A stretch of DNA of 64,000 bases from Nocardia bovistercoris (lineage in GTDB: Bacteria; Actinomycetota; Actinomycetes; Mycobacteriales; Mycobacteriaceae). Below, in pieces: positions 36,798-46,300 of the stretch; within the stretch, counting starts at the first letter, position 1; the number at the start of each line of letters is the position of its first letter. Location: assembly GCF_015674855.1 (NCBI RefSeq), contig NZ_JADMLG010000004.1, forward strand, positions 248,001 to 312,000, in the 5' to 3' direction. The position numbers and the translations under genes were made by a program. The notes beneath the pieces are model-generated. The model saw only the letters and a program-made list of their open reading frames with translations. It did no database searches and was not told the origin of the DNA.

Positions 36798-36803
36798 TAC
36801 GCT
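36798..36803 (+). promoter_or_regulatory. -10 box TACGCT, leaderless-style promoter
   Basis: TAnnnT hexamer ending 7 nt before the ATG of the CopD/CtaG fusion gene, with no Shine-Dalgarno sequence. Confidence 0.5.
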
Positions 36804-36810
36804 GAGTCGT

Positions 36811-38997
36811 ATGTCATCGCAGGACCCGTCCACCGAGAACCGCACGTCGGATGCGGCCGGTTCAGGGACTGTGGAAAACCGGGAGGCTGTGCCAAACCGG
36901 GAAGCCGTGCCAAACCGGGAGGCTGTGGAAGACCGGGAGGCTGTGGAAGACCGGGAAGCCGTGGGAGCGGGTGAGCCGGACTCGGGAGATCCAGGGGCGG
37001 TGGCGCGGCGGGGAGCGGCGGGAAACTTCGCGGTGCTGATGGCCATCGCAGGCGGGGTGGCGGCCGTGGTCGCGGCGCTGGTGGTCGGGCTGTCGGCGGC
37101 GCACGCGTTGAGTCTGCTCGGTATTCCTGATCCGGGGCCGCTGACCACCTACGGCCTGCCCGCGCTGCGCGCGCTCGCCGATCTGTCGGCCGCGCTCACG
37201 GTCGGCGCGCTGCTGTTCGCGGCCTTCCTCGCGCCGCCGCAACCGGGCGGCCTGCTCGATGTCGGCGGCTATCGGGCGGTGCGGCGCGCCTCGTATTTCG
37301 CGGTGGCCTGGGCGTGTTGCGCGGCGCTGCTGGTGCCGCTCACCGTGTCGGACACCACGGGGCAACCGGTAGGCGATGTATTGCGGCCGGAACAGCTGTG
37401 GCGGGCGATCGATCAGATCGACCTGGCCGAGGCGTGGCGGACCACCGCCGTATTCGCGCTGATCGTCGCCGTCGGATGCCGGATCGCGCTGCGCTGGCGG
37501 TGGACGCCGGTGCTGTTCGGCGCGTCCGTCGTCACCATGATGCCGCTGGCGCTGACCGGGCATTCGTCCTCGGGCGGTTCGCACGATGTCGCCACCAACA
37601 GCCTGATCCTGCACCTGGTCGCGGCGGCGGTCTGGGTGGGCGGATTGTTCGCGGTACTCGCCTACGCGATGCGCGGCGGTGCGCACACCGGACTCGCGGC
37701 GCGCCGATTCTCGCTGGTCGCGACGGTCGCGTTCGTCGTGATCGGGGTCAGCGGTGTGATCAATTCGTGGGTGCGAGTGCCCGCGGACGAGTTGTTCGAC
37801 ACCACCTACGGCCGTCTGGTGCTGGCGAAAGCCGCGGCGCTGCTGATACTCGGATGCGTCGGATTCCTGCAACGGCGCGCCGCATTGCCCGCGCTGGCCG
37901 CCGACCCGCGCAGTCGCGGGGCGCTCATCAGGTTCGGCGGTGTCGAGGCGCTGATCTTCGCGGCCACCATGGGGCTCGCGGTCGGGCTCGGCCGCACGCC
38001 GCCGCCCGCGCCGCGCTCGATTCCGACACCGGCCGAGGTCGAACTCGGTTACGACCTCGCCGGACCGCCGACCGCCACGCGGCTGCTCGTCGATTGGCGT
38101 TTCGACCTGATCTTCGGCACCGCCGCGATCGTGCTCGCGGTGCTGTACCTGCTCGGGGTGCGGCGACTGCGCGCTCGCGGCGACAGCTGGCCGGTCGGCC
38201 GAACCCTGGCGTGGCTGTCCGGCTGCGCGGTGCTGCTGCTCGCGACCTCATCCGGCATCGGCCGGTATTCGCCCGCGATGTTCAGCGTGCACATGGGCCA
38301 GCACATGGCGCTGTCGATGCTCGCGCCGATCCTGCTCGCCCTCGGCGGCGCGGTCACGCTGGCGTTGCGCGCCCTGCCGCCCTCGGGCCGCGACGCACCG
38401 CCGGGACCGCGGGAATGGATTCTGGCGGCGGTGCACAATCCGGTGTCGCGAGTGCTGACCCATCCGATCGTCGCCTCGGTGATCTTCGTCGGCGGCTTCT
38501 ACGCGCTGTACATGGGCGGAATCTACGACTCCTTCGTGGATTCGCACGCCGCCCACCTGCTGATGAACATCCACTTCCTGCTCAGCGGCTACCTGTTCTA
38601 CTGGGTGGTGATCGGCATCGATCCGAAGCCCCGCCAGGTCGAGCCGCTCACCAAACTCGCGATGGTCTTCGGCTCGTTGCCTTTCCACGCATTCTTCGGC
38701 ATCGCGCTGATGAGTATGACCACGGTGATGGGCGGCTGGTTCTTCCGCGGACTCGGATTGGATTGGCACAGCGACCTGCTCGCCGACCAGCGCACCGGCG
38801 GCAGCTTCGCCTGGGCAAGCGGTGAGATACCGCTGGTCGTTGTGATGCTCGCGCTGCTGGTGCAGTGGTCGCGCAGCGACGCCAGACTGGCCAAGCGCAC
38901 CGACCGGGCCGCCGACCGCGACAACGACGCCGAACTCTCGGCGCACAACGCCATGTACGCCGAACTCGCGAAACGAGATCGTGAGGTACGCAAGTGA
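36811..38997 (+). CDS. CopD / CtaG-like copper-handling membrane protein
   Basis: A 728-residue membrane protein in two parts. After a disordered N-terminus come CopD-like helices (about 70-430) and then the CtaG/caa3-type assembly domain (about 440-690) with FSVHMGQHMALSMLAP, LTHPIVASVIFVGGFYALYMGG and LLMNIHFLLSGYLFYW, whose His and Met residues suit copper delivery. The family serves copper uptake and cytochrome c oxidase assembly. Residues 22-51 are five copies of a hexapeptide (E/P)-(N/D)-R-E-A-V, encoded by an 18-bp DNA repeat. The ATG at 36811 lies 7 nt after a TACGCT box. Confidence 0.87.
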   Translation: MSSQDPSTENRTSDAAGSGTVENREAVPNREAVPNREAVEDREAVEDREAVGAGEPDSGDPGAVARRGAAGNFAVLMAIAGGVAAVVAALVVGLSAAHALSLLGIPDPGPLTTYGLPALRALADLSAALTVGALLFAAFLAPPQPGGLLDVGGYRAVRRASYFAVAWACCAALLVPLTVSDTTGQPVGDVLRPEQLWRAIDQIDLAEAWRTTAVFALIVAVGCRIALRWRWTPVLFGASVVTMMPLALTGHSSSGGSHDVATNSLILHLVAAAVWVGGLFAVLAYAMRGGAHTGLAARRFSLVATVAFVVIGVSGVINSWVRVPADELFDTTYGRLVLAKAAALLILGCVGFLQRRAALPALAADPRSRGALIRFGGVEALIFAATMGLAVGLGRTPPPAPRSIPTPAEVELGYDLAGPPTATRLLVDWRFDLIFGTAAIVLAVLYLLGVRRLRARGDSWPVGRTLAWLSGCAVLLLATSSGIGRYSPAMFSVHMGQHMALSMLAPILLALGGAVTLALRALPPSGRDAPPGPREWILAAVHNPVSRVLTHPIVASVIFVGGFYALYMGGIYDSFVDSHAAHLLMNIHFLLSGYLFYWVVIGIDPKPRQVEPLTKLAMVFGSLPFHAFFGIALMSMTTVMGGWFFRGLGLDWHSDLLADQRTGGSFAWASGEIPLVVVMLALLVQWSRSDARLAKRTDRAADRDNDAELSAHNAMYAELAKRDREVRK
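36874..36963 (+). repeat. Five tandem 18-bp units
   Basis: Five adjoining 18-bp units, each an xxx-AAC/GAC-CGG-GAG/GAA-GCT/GCC-GTG string, encode a hexapeptide repeat in the disordered N-terminus of the CopD/CtaG fusion. Units differ at synonymous and non-synonymous sites. Confidence 0.9.
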
Positions 38998-39429
38998 ATT
39001 GCGGGCAAACTACAGGTGGGCGCGCCCGGATCGTCGGGTGTTGAGCGGATCGGGTCGACCTCGGGCACGATGGATGCCGAGACCCGGATACGACGTGCGG
39101 TCGATCGTGAGTGAGCGGAATTTTGGCTGTATCTGAACCAGGCACCGGCGCCGAACGCGGCGGTTCCCATGGCGTCCACCGAGCCGTTGTCGAGGCTTGC
39201 CGCGGGGAGGCTGTCGCGGTTCGCCGCGGGCAGGCTGTGGCGGCTCGCCGCGGTGCCGTTGTCGCGATTCGCCGCGGGAATGTTGTCGCGGTTCGCCGCG
39301 GGAATGTTGTCGCGGTTCGCCGCGGGAATGTTGTCGCGGTTCGCCGCCGGAATGTTGTCGCGGCTCGCCGCGGTGGCGCCGGACGCGGTGTGTGCCGCGT
39401 GGAATCGTCTTGAGCGGGCGGGTCGCGTG
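38998..39429. other. 432-bp stretch with 24-bp repeat, upstream of the dehydratase
   Basis: Contains the 8-unit 24-bp repeat (39187-39378). The frame of the downstream dehydratase stays open across it from ATG 39169, so an N-terminal extension LSRFAAGM... is possible, but the family usually lacks one and no Shine-Dalgarno sequence supports that start. I treat it as non-coding. Confidence 0.5.
39187..39378. repeat. 24-bp tandem repeat, 8 copies
   Basis: Eight head-to-tail 24-bp units (192 bp) with core TTGTCGCGGTTCGCCGCGGG. Units 4-7 are nearly identical; units 1-3 and 8 are more divergent. As 24 is a multiple of three, each frame gives an 8-residue repeat: LSRFAAGM on plus and PAANRDNI on minus. 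Confidence 0.93.
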
Positions 39430-40395
39430 GTGAGTGAACGCGGCGCGGTCGATTCCGGTGCCGACGAATTCGGCGCGACCGGGCGGGTGACGCGCACGGA
39501 TGTGCGGGCGGCGCGCAGGCGGGTTTCGGGGCGGGTGCGCGAGACCCCGGTGTTCCACACCTCGGTGGCGGGGCCGAACGGCCCGGTGCCAGTCACGCTG
39601 AAACTCGAATATCTGCAGTACGGCGGCACTTTCAAGGTGCGCGGCAGCTACAACACGCTGCTCGGCTCGGCCGTGGTCACCGAACGCGTCGTGATCGCCT
39701 CGGGCGGCAACGCCGGGATCGCCGCGGCCGTGGCGACCGCGCGCCTCGGCATCGGCTGCACGGTGGTTGTGCCGGAATCGGCGCCGCATCACAAGGTGGC
39801 GGCGATGTGGTCGCACGGCGCGGAGGTGCTGTGGCACGGCGCGACCTACACCGAGGCGTACCGGTACGCGGGCGAATTGGCGGTGGAGCGCGGTTCGACG
39901 CAGTTACACGCCGAGGATCTGCCCGCGGTCGTCGCGGGTGCGGGTGCGGTGGCCCTGGAGTTGGAGGAACAGGTACGCGGCAGGCCACCGGTGCTGATCG
40001 CGGTGGGCGGCGGTGCGCTGGTGGCGGGTGCGGCGGCCGCGCTGGGGAGTCGGCAGCGGGTCATCGGGGTCGAGCCGGTCGGGCTGCCCGCCATGCACAC
40101 CGCGCTCGGGCTCGATCCGCAGGCGGGCGCGCCGCGGCCGGATGTGCTCGAGGTCGATCGGATCGGCGGGGTGACGCTCGCGACGGCGCGTCACCACGGT
40201 GTGCGGTCGCTGCTGGTCAGCGACGACGCGGTCGGGGTGGCGCGCGACTACCTGTGGCGAGAGTTCCGCATCGTGGTCGAGCCGACGGGCGCGACGGCGC
40301 TGGCCGCGATCCACAGCGGCGCCTATGTGCCCCCGCCGGGGGAGCGGCCGGTGGTCGTGTTGTGCAGCGCCAATACCGAGGTCACCGCCCTGTGA
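39430..40395 (+). CDS. Threonine/serine dehydratase-like PLP enzyme
   Basis: About 321 residues, the usual size for fold-type II serine/threonine dehydratases. The PLP lysine is in GGTFKVRGSYN, SGGNAG binds the phosphate side, and GGGALVAGAAAAL is the Gly-rich loop; ADIA/VLCSANTE ends the domain. The product would deaminate threonine or serine to the 2-oxo acid, or racemise it; which is unclear. I begin it at GTG 39430, as the sequence upstream is a 24-bp tandem repeat. Codon usage is normal. No regulatory ACT domain is present, so it is the catabolic type. Confidence 0.8.
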   Translation: MSERGAVDSGADEFGATGRVTRTDVRAARRRVSGRVRETPVFHTSVAGPNGPVPVTLKLEYLQYGGTFKVRGSYNTLLGSAVVTERVVIASGGNAGIAAAVATARLGIGCTVVVPESAPHHKVAAMWSHGAEVLWHGATYTEAYRYAGELAVERGSTQLHAEDLPAVVAGAGAVALELEEQVRGRPPVLIAVGGGALVAGAAAALGSRQRVIGVEPVGLPAMHTALGLDPQAGAPRPDVLEVDRIGGVTLATARHHGVRSLLVSDDAVGVARDYLWREFRIVVEPTGATALAAIHSGAYVPPPGERPVVVLCSANTEVTAL

Positions 40396-40580
40396 TTCGA
40401 GGTGCCCGGTTCGGCGCGGCCGGTCTGGACCGAATCGGCCGTTGTTCACATTCGGGGAAGTTCTCCACATTCACGCTGCGCGCATGCCGCGTCCGCGTTC
40501 GCCGATGCAGGCTGAAAGGGCCTCGCCGAGCGGGGCGGACAGCGCCGGGATTCCCGGTCAGGATGCGAAGGGGCGCAATC

Positions 40581-41096
40581 ATGTACGAAGCGATGGCAAC
40601 CGTGATCGGCACTGTGGTCACTCACCCGACCAAACGGGATCTGCACACCGGCGAACAGGTGCTCACCTTCCGGGTGGCGAGCAACTCCCGCCGGTACGAC
40701 CAGGCCAGTGGTGAATGGGTCGACAATGGAACACTCTTCCTCACGGTGAGCTGCTGGCGCAGGCTGGTCATCGGGGTCGACGCCTCGATCAAGCGCGGCG
40801 ATCCCGTTGTGGTCTACGGGCAGTTGCGTTCGCACGAATACCGCACCAAGGACGGGGTGGAGCGCCGCGATCTGGAGATGCGGGCCAGCGCTGTCGGCCC
40901 GGATCTGACGCGGTGCACCGCGCGGATCGTGCGCGCATCGGAGACCGCTTCGGAGTCGGGCGGCGTCATACGGAATACTGGTGCCGGATCGAGCGCTGAA
41001 GACGATGCGCGCGTCGGCCATGGCCTGGGGGACACCGCAGCGACCGTGCCTTCCGCATCGACCCGGAGCGCTGAACCGGAGTCCGTACGCGCCTGA
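40581..41096 (+). CDS. ssb: Single-stranded DNA-binding protein
   Basis: A 171-residue protein with an OB fold in the first 110 residues: VIGTVVTHPTKRDLHTG, LTFRVASNSRR, FLTVSCWRRL, KRGDPVVVYGQLRSHEY, ERRDLEMRASAVGPDL. The tail is disordered and lacks the acidic DDEIPF-type tip of housekeeping SSB, so this is probably an accessory paralogue, like the M. tuberculosis Rv2478c product. GAAGGGGCG precedes the ATG at 40581. It lies 135 bp upstream of ettA. Confidence 0.85.
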   Translation: MYEAMATVIGTVVTHPTKRDLHTGEQVLTFRVASNSRRYDQASGEWVDNGTLFLTVSCWRRLVIGVDASIKRGDPVVVYGQLRSHEYRTKDGVERRDLEMRASAVGPDLTRCTARIVRASETASESGGVIRNTGAGSSAEDDARVGHGLGDTAATVPSASTRSAEPESVRA

Positions 41097-41218
41097 GTTC
41101 GCCCGCGAAAGCATTCGGTGAACAGGGCCGATACGGCCCGTAGGCACTCACGCGCCCGGTCGGAATCGACCCGGGCGCGGCGGGTGGCGCTGCCCGAGTC
41201 CACCGTTCCCCAGACCGA

Positions 41219-41224
41219 TAGGCT
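41219..41224 (+). promoter_or_regulatory. -10 box TAGGCT, leaderless-style promoter
   Basis: TAnnnT hexamer ending 7 nt before the ATG of ettA; no Shine-Dalgarno sequence separates them. Confidence 0.5.
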
Positions 41225-41231
41225 TCCGTTT

Positions 41232-42908
41232 ATGGCTGAGTTCATTTATCAGATGAAGAAGGTTCGCAAGGCGCACGGTGACAAGGTCGTGCTCGACGAT
41301 GTCACCTTGAACTTCCTTCCCGGCGCCAAGATCGGTGTCGTCGGCCCGAACGGCGCGGGTAAATCCAGCGTGCTGAAGATCATGGCCGGACTGGACCAGC
41401 CGAACAACGGTGAGGCATTCCTGGCGCCGGGGGCGACGGTGGGCATCCTGCAGCAGGAGCCGCCGCTGAACGAGGAGAAGACGGTCCGCGGCAATGTCGA
41501 GGAAGGCCTCGGCGAGATCAAGGTGAAGCTCGATCGCTTCAACGAGATCGCCGAGCTGATGGCCACCGACTACTCCGACGAGCTCATGGACGAGATGGGT
41601 AAACTCCAGGAGGATCTGGACCACGCCGATGCCTGGGATATCGACTCCCAGCTCGAGCAGGCCATGGACGCGCTGCGCTGCCCGCCGCCCGAGGAGCCGG
41701 TCACCAAACTCTCCGGTGGTGAGCGCCGCCGTGTCGCGCTGTGCAAGCTGCTGCTCAGCAAGCCCGACCTGTTGCTGCTCGACGAGCCGACCAACCATCT
41801 CGACGCCGAGTCGGTGAACTGGCTCGAACAGCATCTCGCGCAGTACCAGGGCGCCGTGCTCGCGGTCACCCACGACCGGTACTTCCTCGACAATGTCGCG
41901 GGCTGGATCCTGGAGCTCGACCGCGGCCGCGCCTACCCCTACGAGGGCAACTACTCCACCTACCTGGAGAAGAAGGCCGAGCGGCTCGAGGTCCAGGGCA
42001 AGAAGGACCAGAAACTCCAGAAGCGCCTCAAGGAGGAGCTGGCCTGGGTGCGTTCCGGCGCCAAGGCTCGTCAGGCCAAGAACAAGGCGCGTCTCGGTCG
42101 GTACGAGGAGATGGCGGCCGAGGCCGAGAAGCACCGGAAGTTGGATTTCGAGGAGATCCAGATCCCGGCCGGTCCCCGGCTCGGCAATGTGGTCGTCGAG
42201 GTCTCGAACCTGGACAAGGGATTCGGCGATCGTCAGCTCATCAAGGATCTGTCGTTCACGTTGCCGCGCAACGGCATCGTCGGTGTGATCGGCCCGAACG
42301 GCGTCGGCAAGACCACGCTGTTCAAGACCATCGTCGGGCTCGAGCAGGCCGACAGCGGCGAGGTCAAGGTCGGCGAGACGGTCAAGCTGAGCTATGTCGA
42401 CCAGAATCGCGCAGGCATCGACCCGAAGAAGAACGTCTGGCAGGTGGTCTCCGACGGGCTCGACTTCATCGAGGTCGGCAATCAGGAGATGCCATCGCGC
42501 GCCTACGTGAGCGCGTTCGGGTTCAAGGGCCCCGACCAGCAGAAGCCCGCGGGCGTGCTCTCCGGCGGTGAGCGCAACCGGCTGAATCTGGCGTTGACGC
42601 TCAAGCAGGGCGGCAACCTGATCCTGCTCGACGAACCGACCAACGACCTCGATGTCGAAACCCTCGGATCGCTGGAGAACGCGCTCGAACAGTTCCCTGG
42701 CTGCGCCGTTGTCATCTCCCACGACCGCTGGTTCCTCGACCGCACCTGCACCCACATCCTGGCCTGGGAGGGCGATGTGGACAACGAGGCCAAGTGGTTC
42801 TGGTTCGAGGGCAACTTCGAGGCGTACGAGGCGAACAAGATCGAGCGGCTCGGGCCGGAAGCGGCTCGCCCGCACCGGGTTACGCATCGCAAGCTGACCC
42901 GCGACTGA
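41232..42908 (+). CDS. ettA: Energy-dependent translational throttle protein EttA
   Basis: A 558-residue ABC-F protein with two nucleotide-binding domains and no membrane helices. Walker A motifs are GPNGAGKS (near 39) and GPNGVGKT (near 355), each domain has LSGGERR/LSGGERN signatures and LLLDEPTNHLD/ILLDEPTNDLD. The arm after the first signature and the linker (KLQKRLKEELAWVRSGAKARQAKNKARL) match EttA, which binds the ribosomal E site and gates the first peptide bond by ATP/ADP state. A TAGGCT box 7 nt before the ATG suggests a leaderless transcript. Confidence 0.93.
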   Translation: MAEFIYQMKKVRKAHGDKVVLDDVTLNFLPGAKIGVVGPNGAGKSSVLKIMAGLDQPNNGEAFLAPGATVGILQQEPPLNEEKTVRGNVEEGLGEIKVKLDRFNEIAELMATDYSDELMDEMGKLQEDLDHADAWDIDSQLEQAMDALRCPPPEEPVTKLSGGERRRVALCKLLLSKPDLLLLDEPTNHLDAESVNWLEQHLAQYQGAVLAVTHDRYFLDNVAGWILELDRGRAYPYEGNYSTYLEKKAERLEVQGKKDQKLQKRLKEELAWVRSGAKARQAKNKARLGRYEEMAAEAEKHRKLDFEEIQIPAGPRLGNVVVEVSNLDKGFGDRQLIKDLSFTLPRNGIVGVIGPNGVGKTTLFKTIVGLEQADSGEVKVGETVKLSYVDQNRAGIDPKKNVWQVVSDGLDFIEVGNQEMPSRAYVSAFGFKGPDQQKPAGVLSGGERNRLNLALTLKQGGNLILLDEPTNDLDVETLGSLENALEQFPGCAVVISHDRWFLDRTCTHILAWEGDVDNEAKWFWFEGNFEAYEANKIERLGPEAARPHRVTHRKLTRD

Positions 42909-42956
42909 GTGCGTGGACGGCGGGGGCGGCACGGGTGCGTGTCGGCCCCGCCGAAC

Positions 42957-42982
42957 GCCGCGGTTCCGCGCGGAACCGCGGC
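42957..42982. terminator. 26-bp perfect palindrome, likely terminator of ettA
   Basis: A self-complementary sequence built on GCCGCGGTTCCGC, 49 bp after the ettA stop codon. It can form an 11-bp stem with a 4-nt loop and has no T tract, as is common for actinobacterial terminators. Confidence 0.6.
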
Positions 42983-43214
42983 GCGAGGGGGTTGCTCGGA
43001 CTCGCCGCCGAAGGATGCCTCGACATCCTTCACTACCCGTCGGTACTCGATAGGGTGGGTTACGTGCATGCGCAGGCGCTGTCCGAACACAGGGTGGTTC
43101 CCACTTCCGACGCGCCGTCATGACGGTTGCCGGATCCGATCGAGAGCTGTGCCGAGTCGAGCCACTCGGCAATCCTGCGGCGAATATCGAAATCGTGGTG
43201 AACACCCTGGGATT

Positions 43215-43234
43215 CAAAGGGATTTCACCCTTTG
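43215..43234 (+). promoter_or_regulatory. 7-bp stem hairpin in the gdh 5' region
   Basis: CAAAGGG, six-base loop ATTTCA, then CCCTTTG, about 73 nt before the gdh start codon. It could be a leader hairpin or an operator; no known motif matches. Confidence 0.35.
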
Positions 43235-43306
43235 GTCTCCGACGCGCAGCTACTCTCGGACCGGCGTCACTTTGTTACGGAACCGAATCCGAGGAGTTGG
43301 CGAAAA

Positions 43307-46300
43307 ATGACGGTCTCGTCCGAATTGTCCAGTGCGGCGTGGGCCGCCGGATTGCCGCAGTCACTGCGCGGCGATCTGGCGACTCTCGAAGAGGCGTATT
43401 TCCGCCACGTCGACGCGGGCGATGTGGACTGCGCGATCACCGGGATCACCCAGATCTTCCGGCGGCATCTGGAACTGGCGACAGCGCGGCCGGTCGGACG
43501 AACACTGGTGCGTGTTTATCAGCCCGATGACGGTACCGGCCTAGGTCCGGCTGTTCAGCTGGTGACCGACGATATGGGCCTGTTGGTCGAATCGGTGACC
43601 TCCTCCCTGACGCGGATGGGTGTCAGCATCAGCGAGGTCATCCACCCCATCTTCGAGGTCGAGCGCGACGCGGAATCTCGGCTGGTGCACGCGGCGCCGC
43701 ACGAGGTGGACGGCAACAACGCCGTCACCGGGGTGCGCGAGTCCTGGATGCACCTGCAACTGCATCCATCGACCACCGGTGAACTCCTGACGCGGATCGA
43801 GCAGACGATGCCGATCGTGGTCACCGACGTGCGGCAGGTCAACAGCGATACCGACGCGATGCGGGCGGTGCAGCGAAACCTCGCCGACCACCTCGAGCAG
43901 GCCGCGAAATCGGAGTCGGCTCCGTTCGGCGAGACCGACCTGCGCGATACCGCCGACCTGCTGCGCTGGCTCGGCAGCGGCAACTTCACCGTGCTCGGCT
44001 ACGCGCGCTACCGCCTCGAAGGCAACCGGGACCAGACCACGTCCAACGCGCTGCCCGGCACCTGCCTCGGGGTGCTGCGGCCCGATGTCGGCACCGACTT
44101 CCGCGTGCCCGTGCACGACGGCGACCGCCCGCTGCTGATGCTCACCCAGGGCCTGGTCCCGGCCACCGTGCACCGCTCGGTCTACCCGTACTTCATCGGC
44201 GTCGCCGACTTCGACGAATCCGGCGCGGTCGTCGGCGACCACCTGTTCATCGGGGTGTTCACCGTCACCGCGGTGCACGAGAACGTGCTCGACATCCCGG
44301 TGATCGAGCGCCACGTGCACGCGGCCATCGAGCAGAGCGGCTTCGACCTGGAATCTTTCTCGGGGCAGGCCATGCTCGAGGTCATCCAGTCCTTCCCGCG
44401 CACCGAACTGTTCTCCTCCGACGCCGAGACCATGCGCCGGACCGCGAACGCGGTGCTCAATGTCGGACTGCGCCGCCAGGTGAAGCTGTTCATGCGCGCC
44501 GACGGCTACGGCAGATTCGTCGCCTGCCTGGTCTACCTGCCGCGTGATCGCTACACCACGCGGGTGCGCCTCGAGATGCAGGACATCCTGGTGCGCGAAC
44601 TGGGCGGCGTCTCCATCGACTACTCGGCGCGGGTCAGCGAGAGCGAGCTGGCGAGCGTCTACTTCACGGTGCGGCTGCCCGACAGCGGCACGCGGGAGAC
44701 GCCTGCGCCCGCCGACACCACCGAGACCAACCGCATCAGGATCCAGCGCCTGCTCGCCGAGGCGAGCAATACCTGGGACGACCACCTCAACGATCAACTC
44801 AACACCGCGTCGGCGATCGCGCCCGCGATCGTCCACCGTTATGCCGAAGCCTTCCCCGAGGGCTACAAACAGGATTTCGCGCCCGCGCGCGCATTGGGCG
44901 ACATCAGACGCCTGGAACGGCTCTCCGACGGTTCGATCGTGCAGAACCTGTACCGCAAGTCCGGTTCGGACCCGGGGTCGTGGCGCTTCAGCCTCTACAT
45001 CGCGGGCACCGGCATCTCGTTGAGTCAGGTACTGCCGGTCTTGCAGAGCCTCGGCGTCGAGGTGGTCGACGAGCGGCCATACCAGATCATGCTCGAACCC
45101 GCGGTCTCCGGTGAACCGGCCGTCGAGCGCTGGATCTACGATTTCGGCCTGCTCGCGCGTCCCGAACTGCTGCGCAGCGCGCTCGACCGCGATCTCGACG
45201 CCGAACTGCTCGAATCGTCGGCCCGCGCGGACGCGCTGGAAGCCGAGGTCCGCGGCCTGCGTGAACGCTTCACCGACGCCTTCGAGGCCATGTGGCACGG
45301 CCGCGCCGAAGCCGACGGGCTCAACGAACTCGTCCTGCGGGCCAGGCTGCCATGGCGCGCGGTCGCGATCCTGCGCACCTATGCGAAATATCTCCAGCAG
45401 GCCGACTTCCCCTACAGCCAGGCCAATATCGCGCGTGTCCTGCTCACCTATCCCGATGTGGCACGTCTGTTCGTCGACCTGTTCACCGCGCGTTTCGATC
45501 CGGATACCTGTTCCGCCGAACACGCCGAGGACCTCGAGGCGCAGGTGCGCGCGCGCATCGACGAGGTGGTCAGCCTCGACGCCGACCGCATCCTGCGCGC
45601 CATGCTCGGGCTGATCAAGGCGACCCTGCGCACCAACTACTACGTCACCGACGCCGATGGCGCGGTGCGCGAGCACATCTCGATGAAGGTGGAACCCCGC
45701 GAGATCAGCGAATTGCGCAAGCCGAGACCGCAATTCGAGATCTTCGTCTACTCGCCTCGGGTGGAGGGCGTGCACCTGCGCTTCGGTTCGGTGGCCCGCG
45801 GCGGCCTGCGCTGGTCGGATCGCCTGGAGGATTTCCGCACCGAGATCCTCGGCCTGGTCAAGGCGCAGGCGGTCAAGAACGCGGTGATCGTCCCGGTCGG
45901 CGCCAAGGGCGGATTCGTGGTCAAGCAGCCGCCCGCCGCGACCGGCGATCCCGGCGCCGACCGGCAGGCGCTGAGCGCGGAGGGCGTGGCCTGCTACCGC
46001 ACGTTCATCTCCGGCCTGCTCGACCTCACCGACAATGTGGACAGGGTCACCGGTGCCGTGCTGCCGCCCGCGCGGGTGGTGCGCCGCGACGGTGACGACA
46101 CCTACCTGGTGGTCGCCGCCGACAAGGGCACCGCCACCTTCTCCGACATCGCCAACGAGGTCGCGCAGCGCTACGGCTTCTGGCTCGGCGACGCCTTCGC
46201 CTCGGGCGGATCGGCGGGCTATGACCACAAGGCGATGGGCATCACCGCCAAGGGCGCGTGGGAGAGCGTCAAGCGCCACTTCGCCGAGATGAACATCGAC

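Larger units (their letters stand above)
42909..43306. other. 398-bp intergenic region before gdh
   Basis: Holds a perfect 26-bp palindrome near ettA and a small hairpin about 73 nt before gdh (listed separately). The short frames in it are not convincing genes. Confidence 0.5.
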
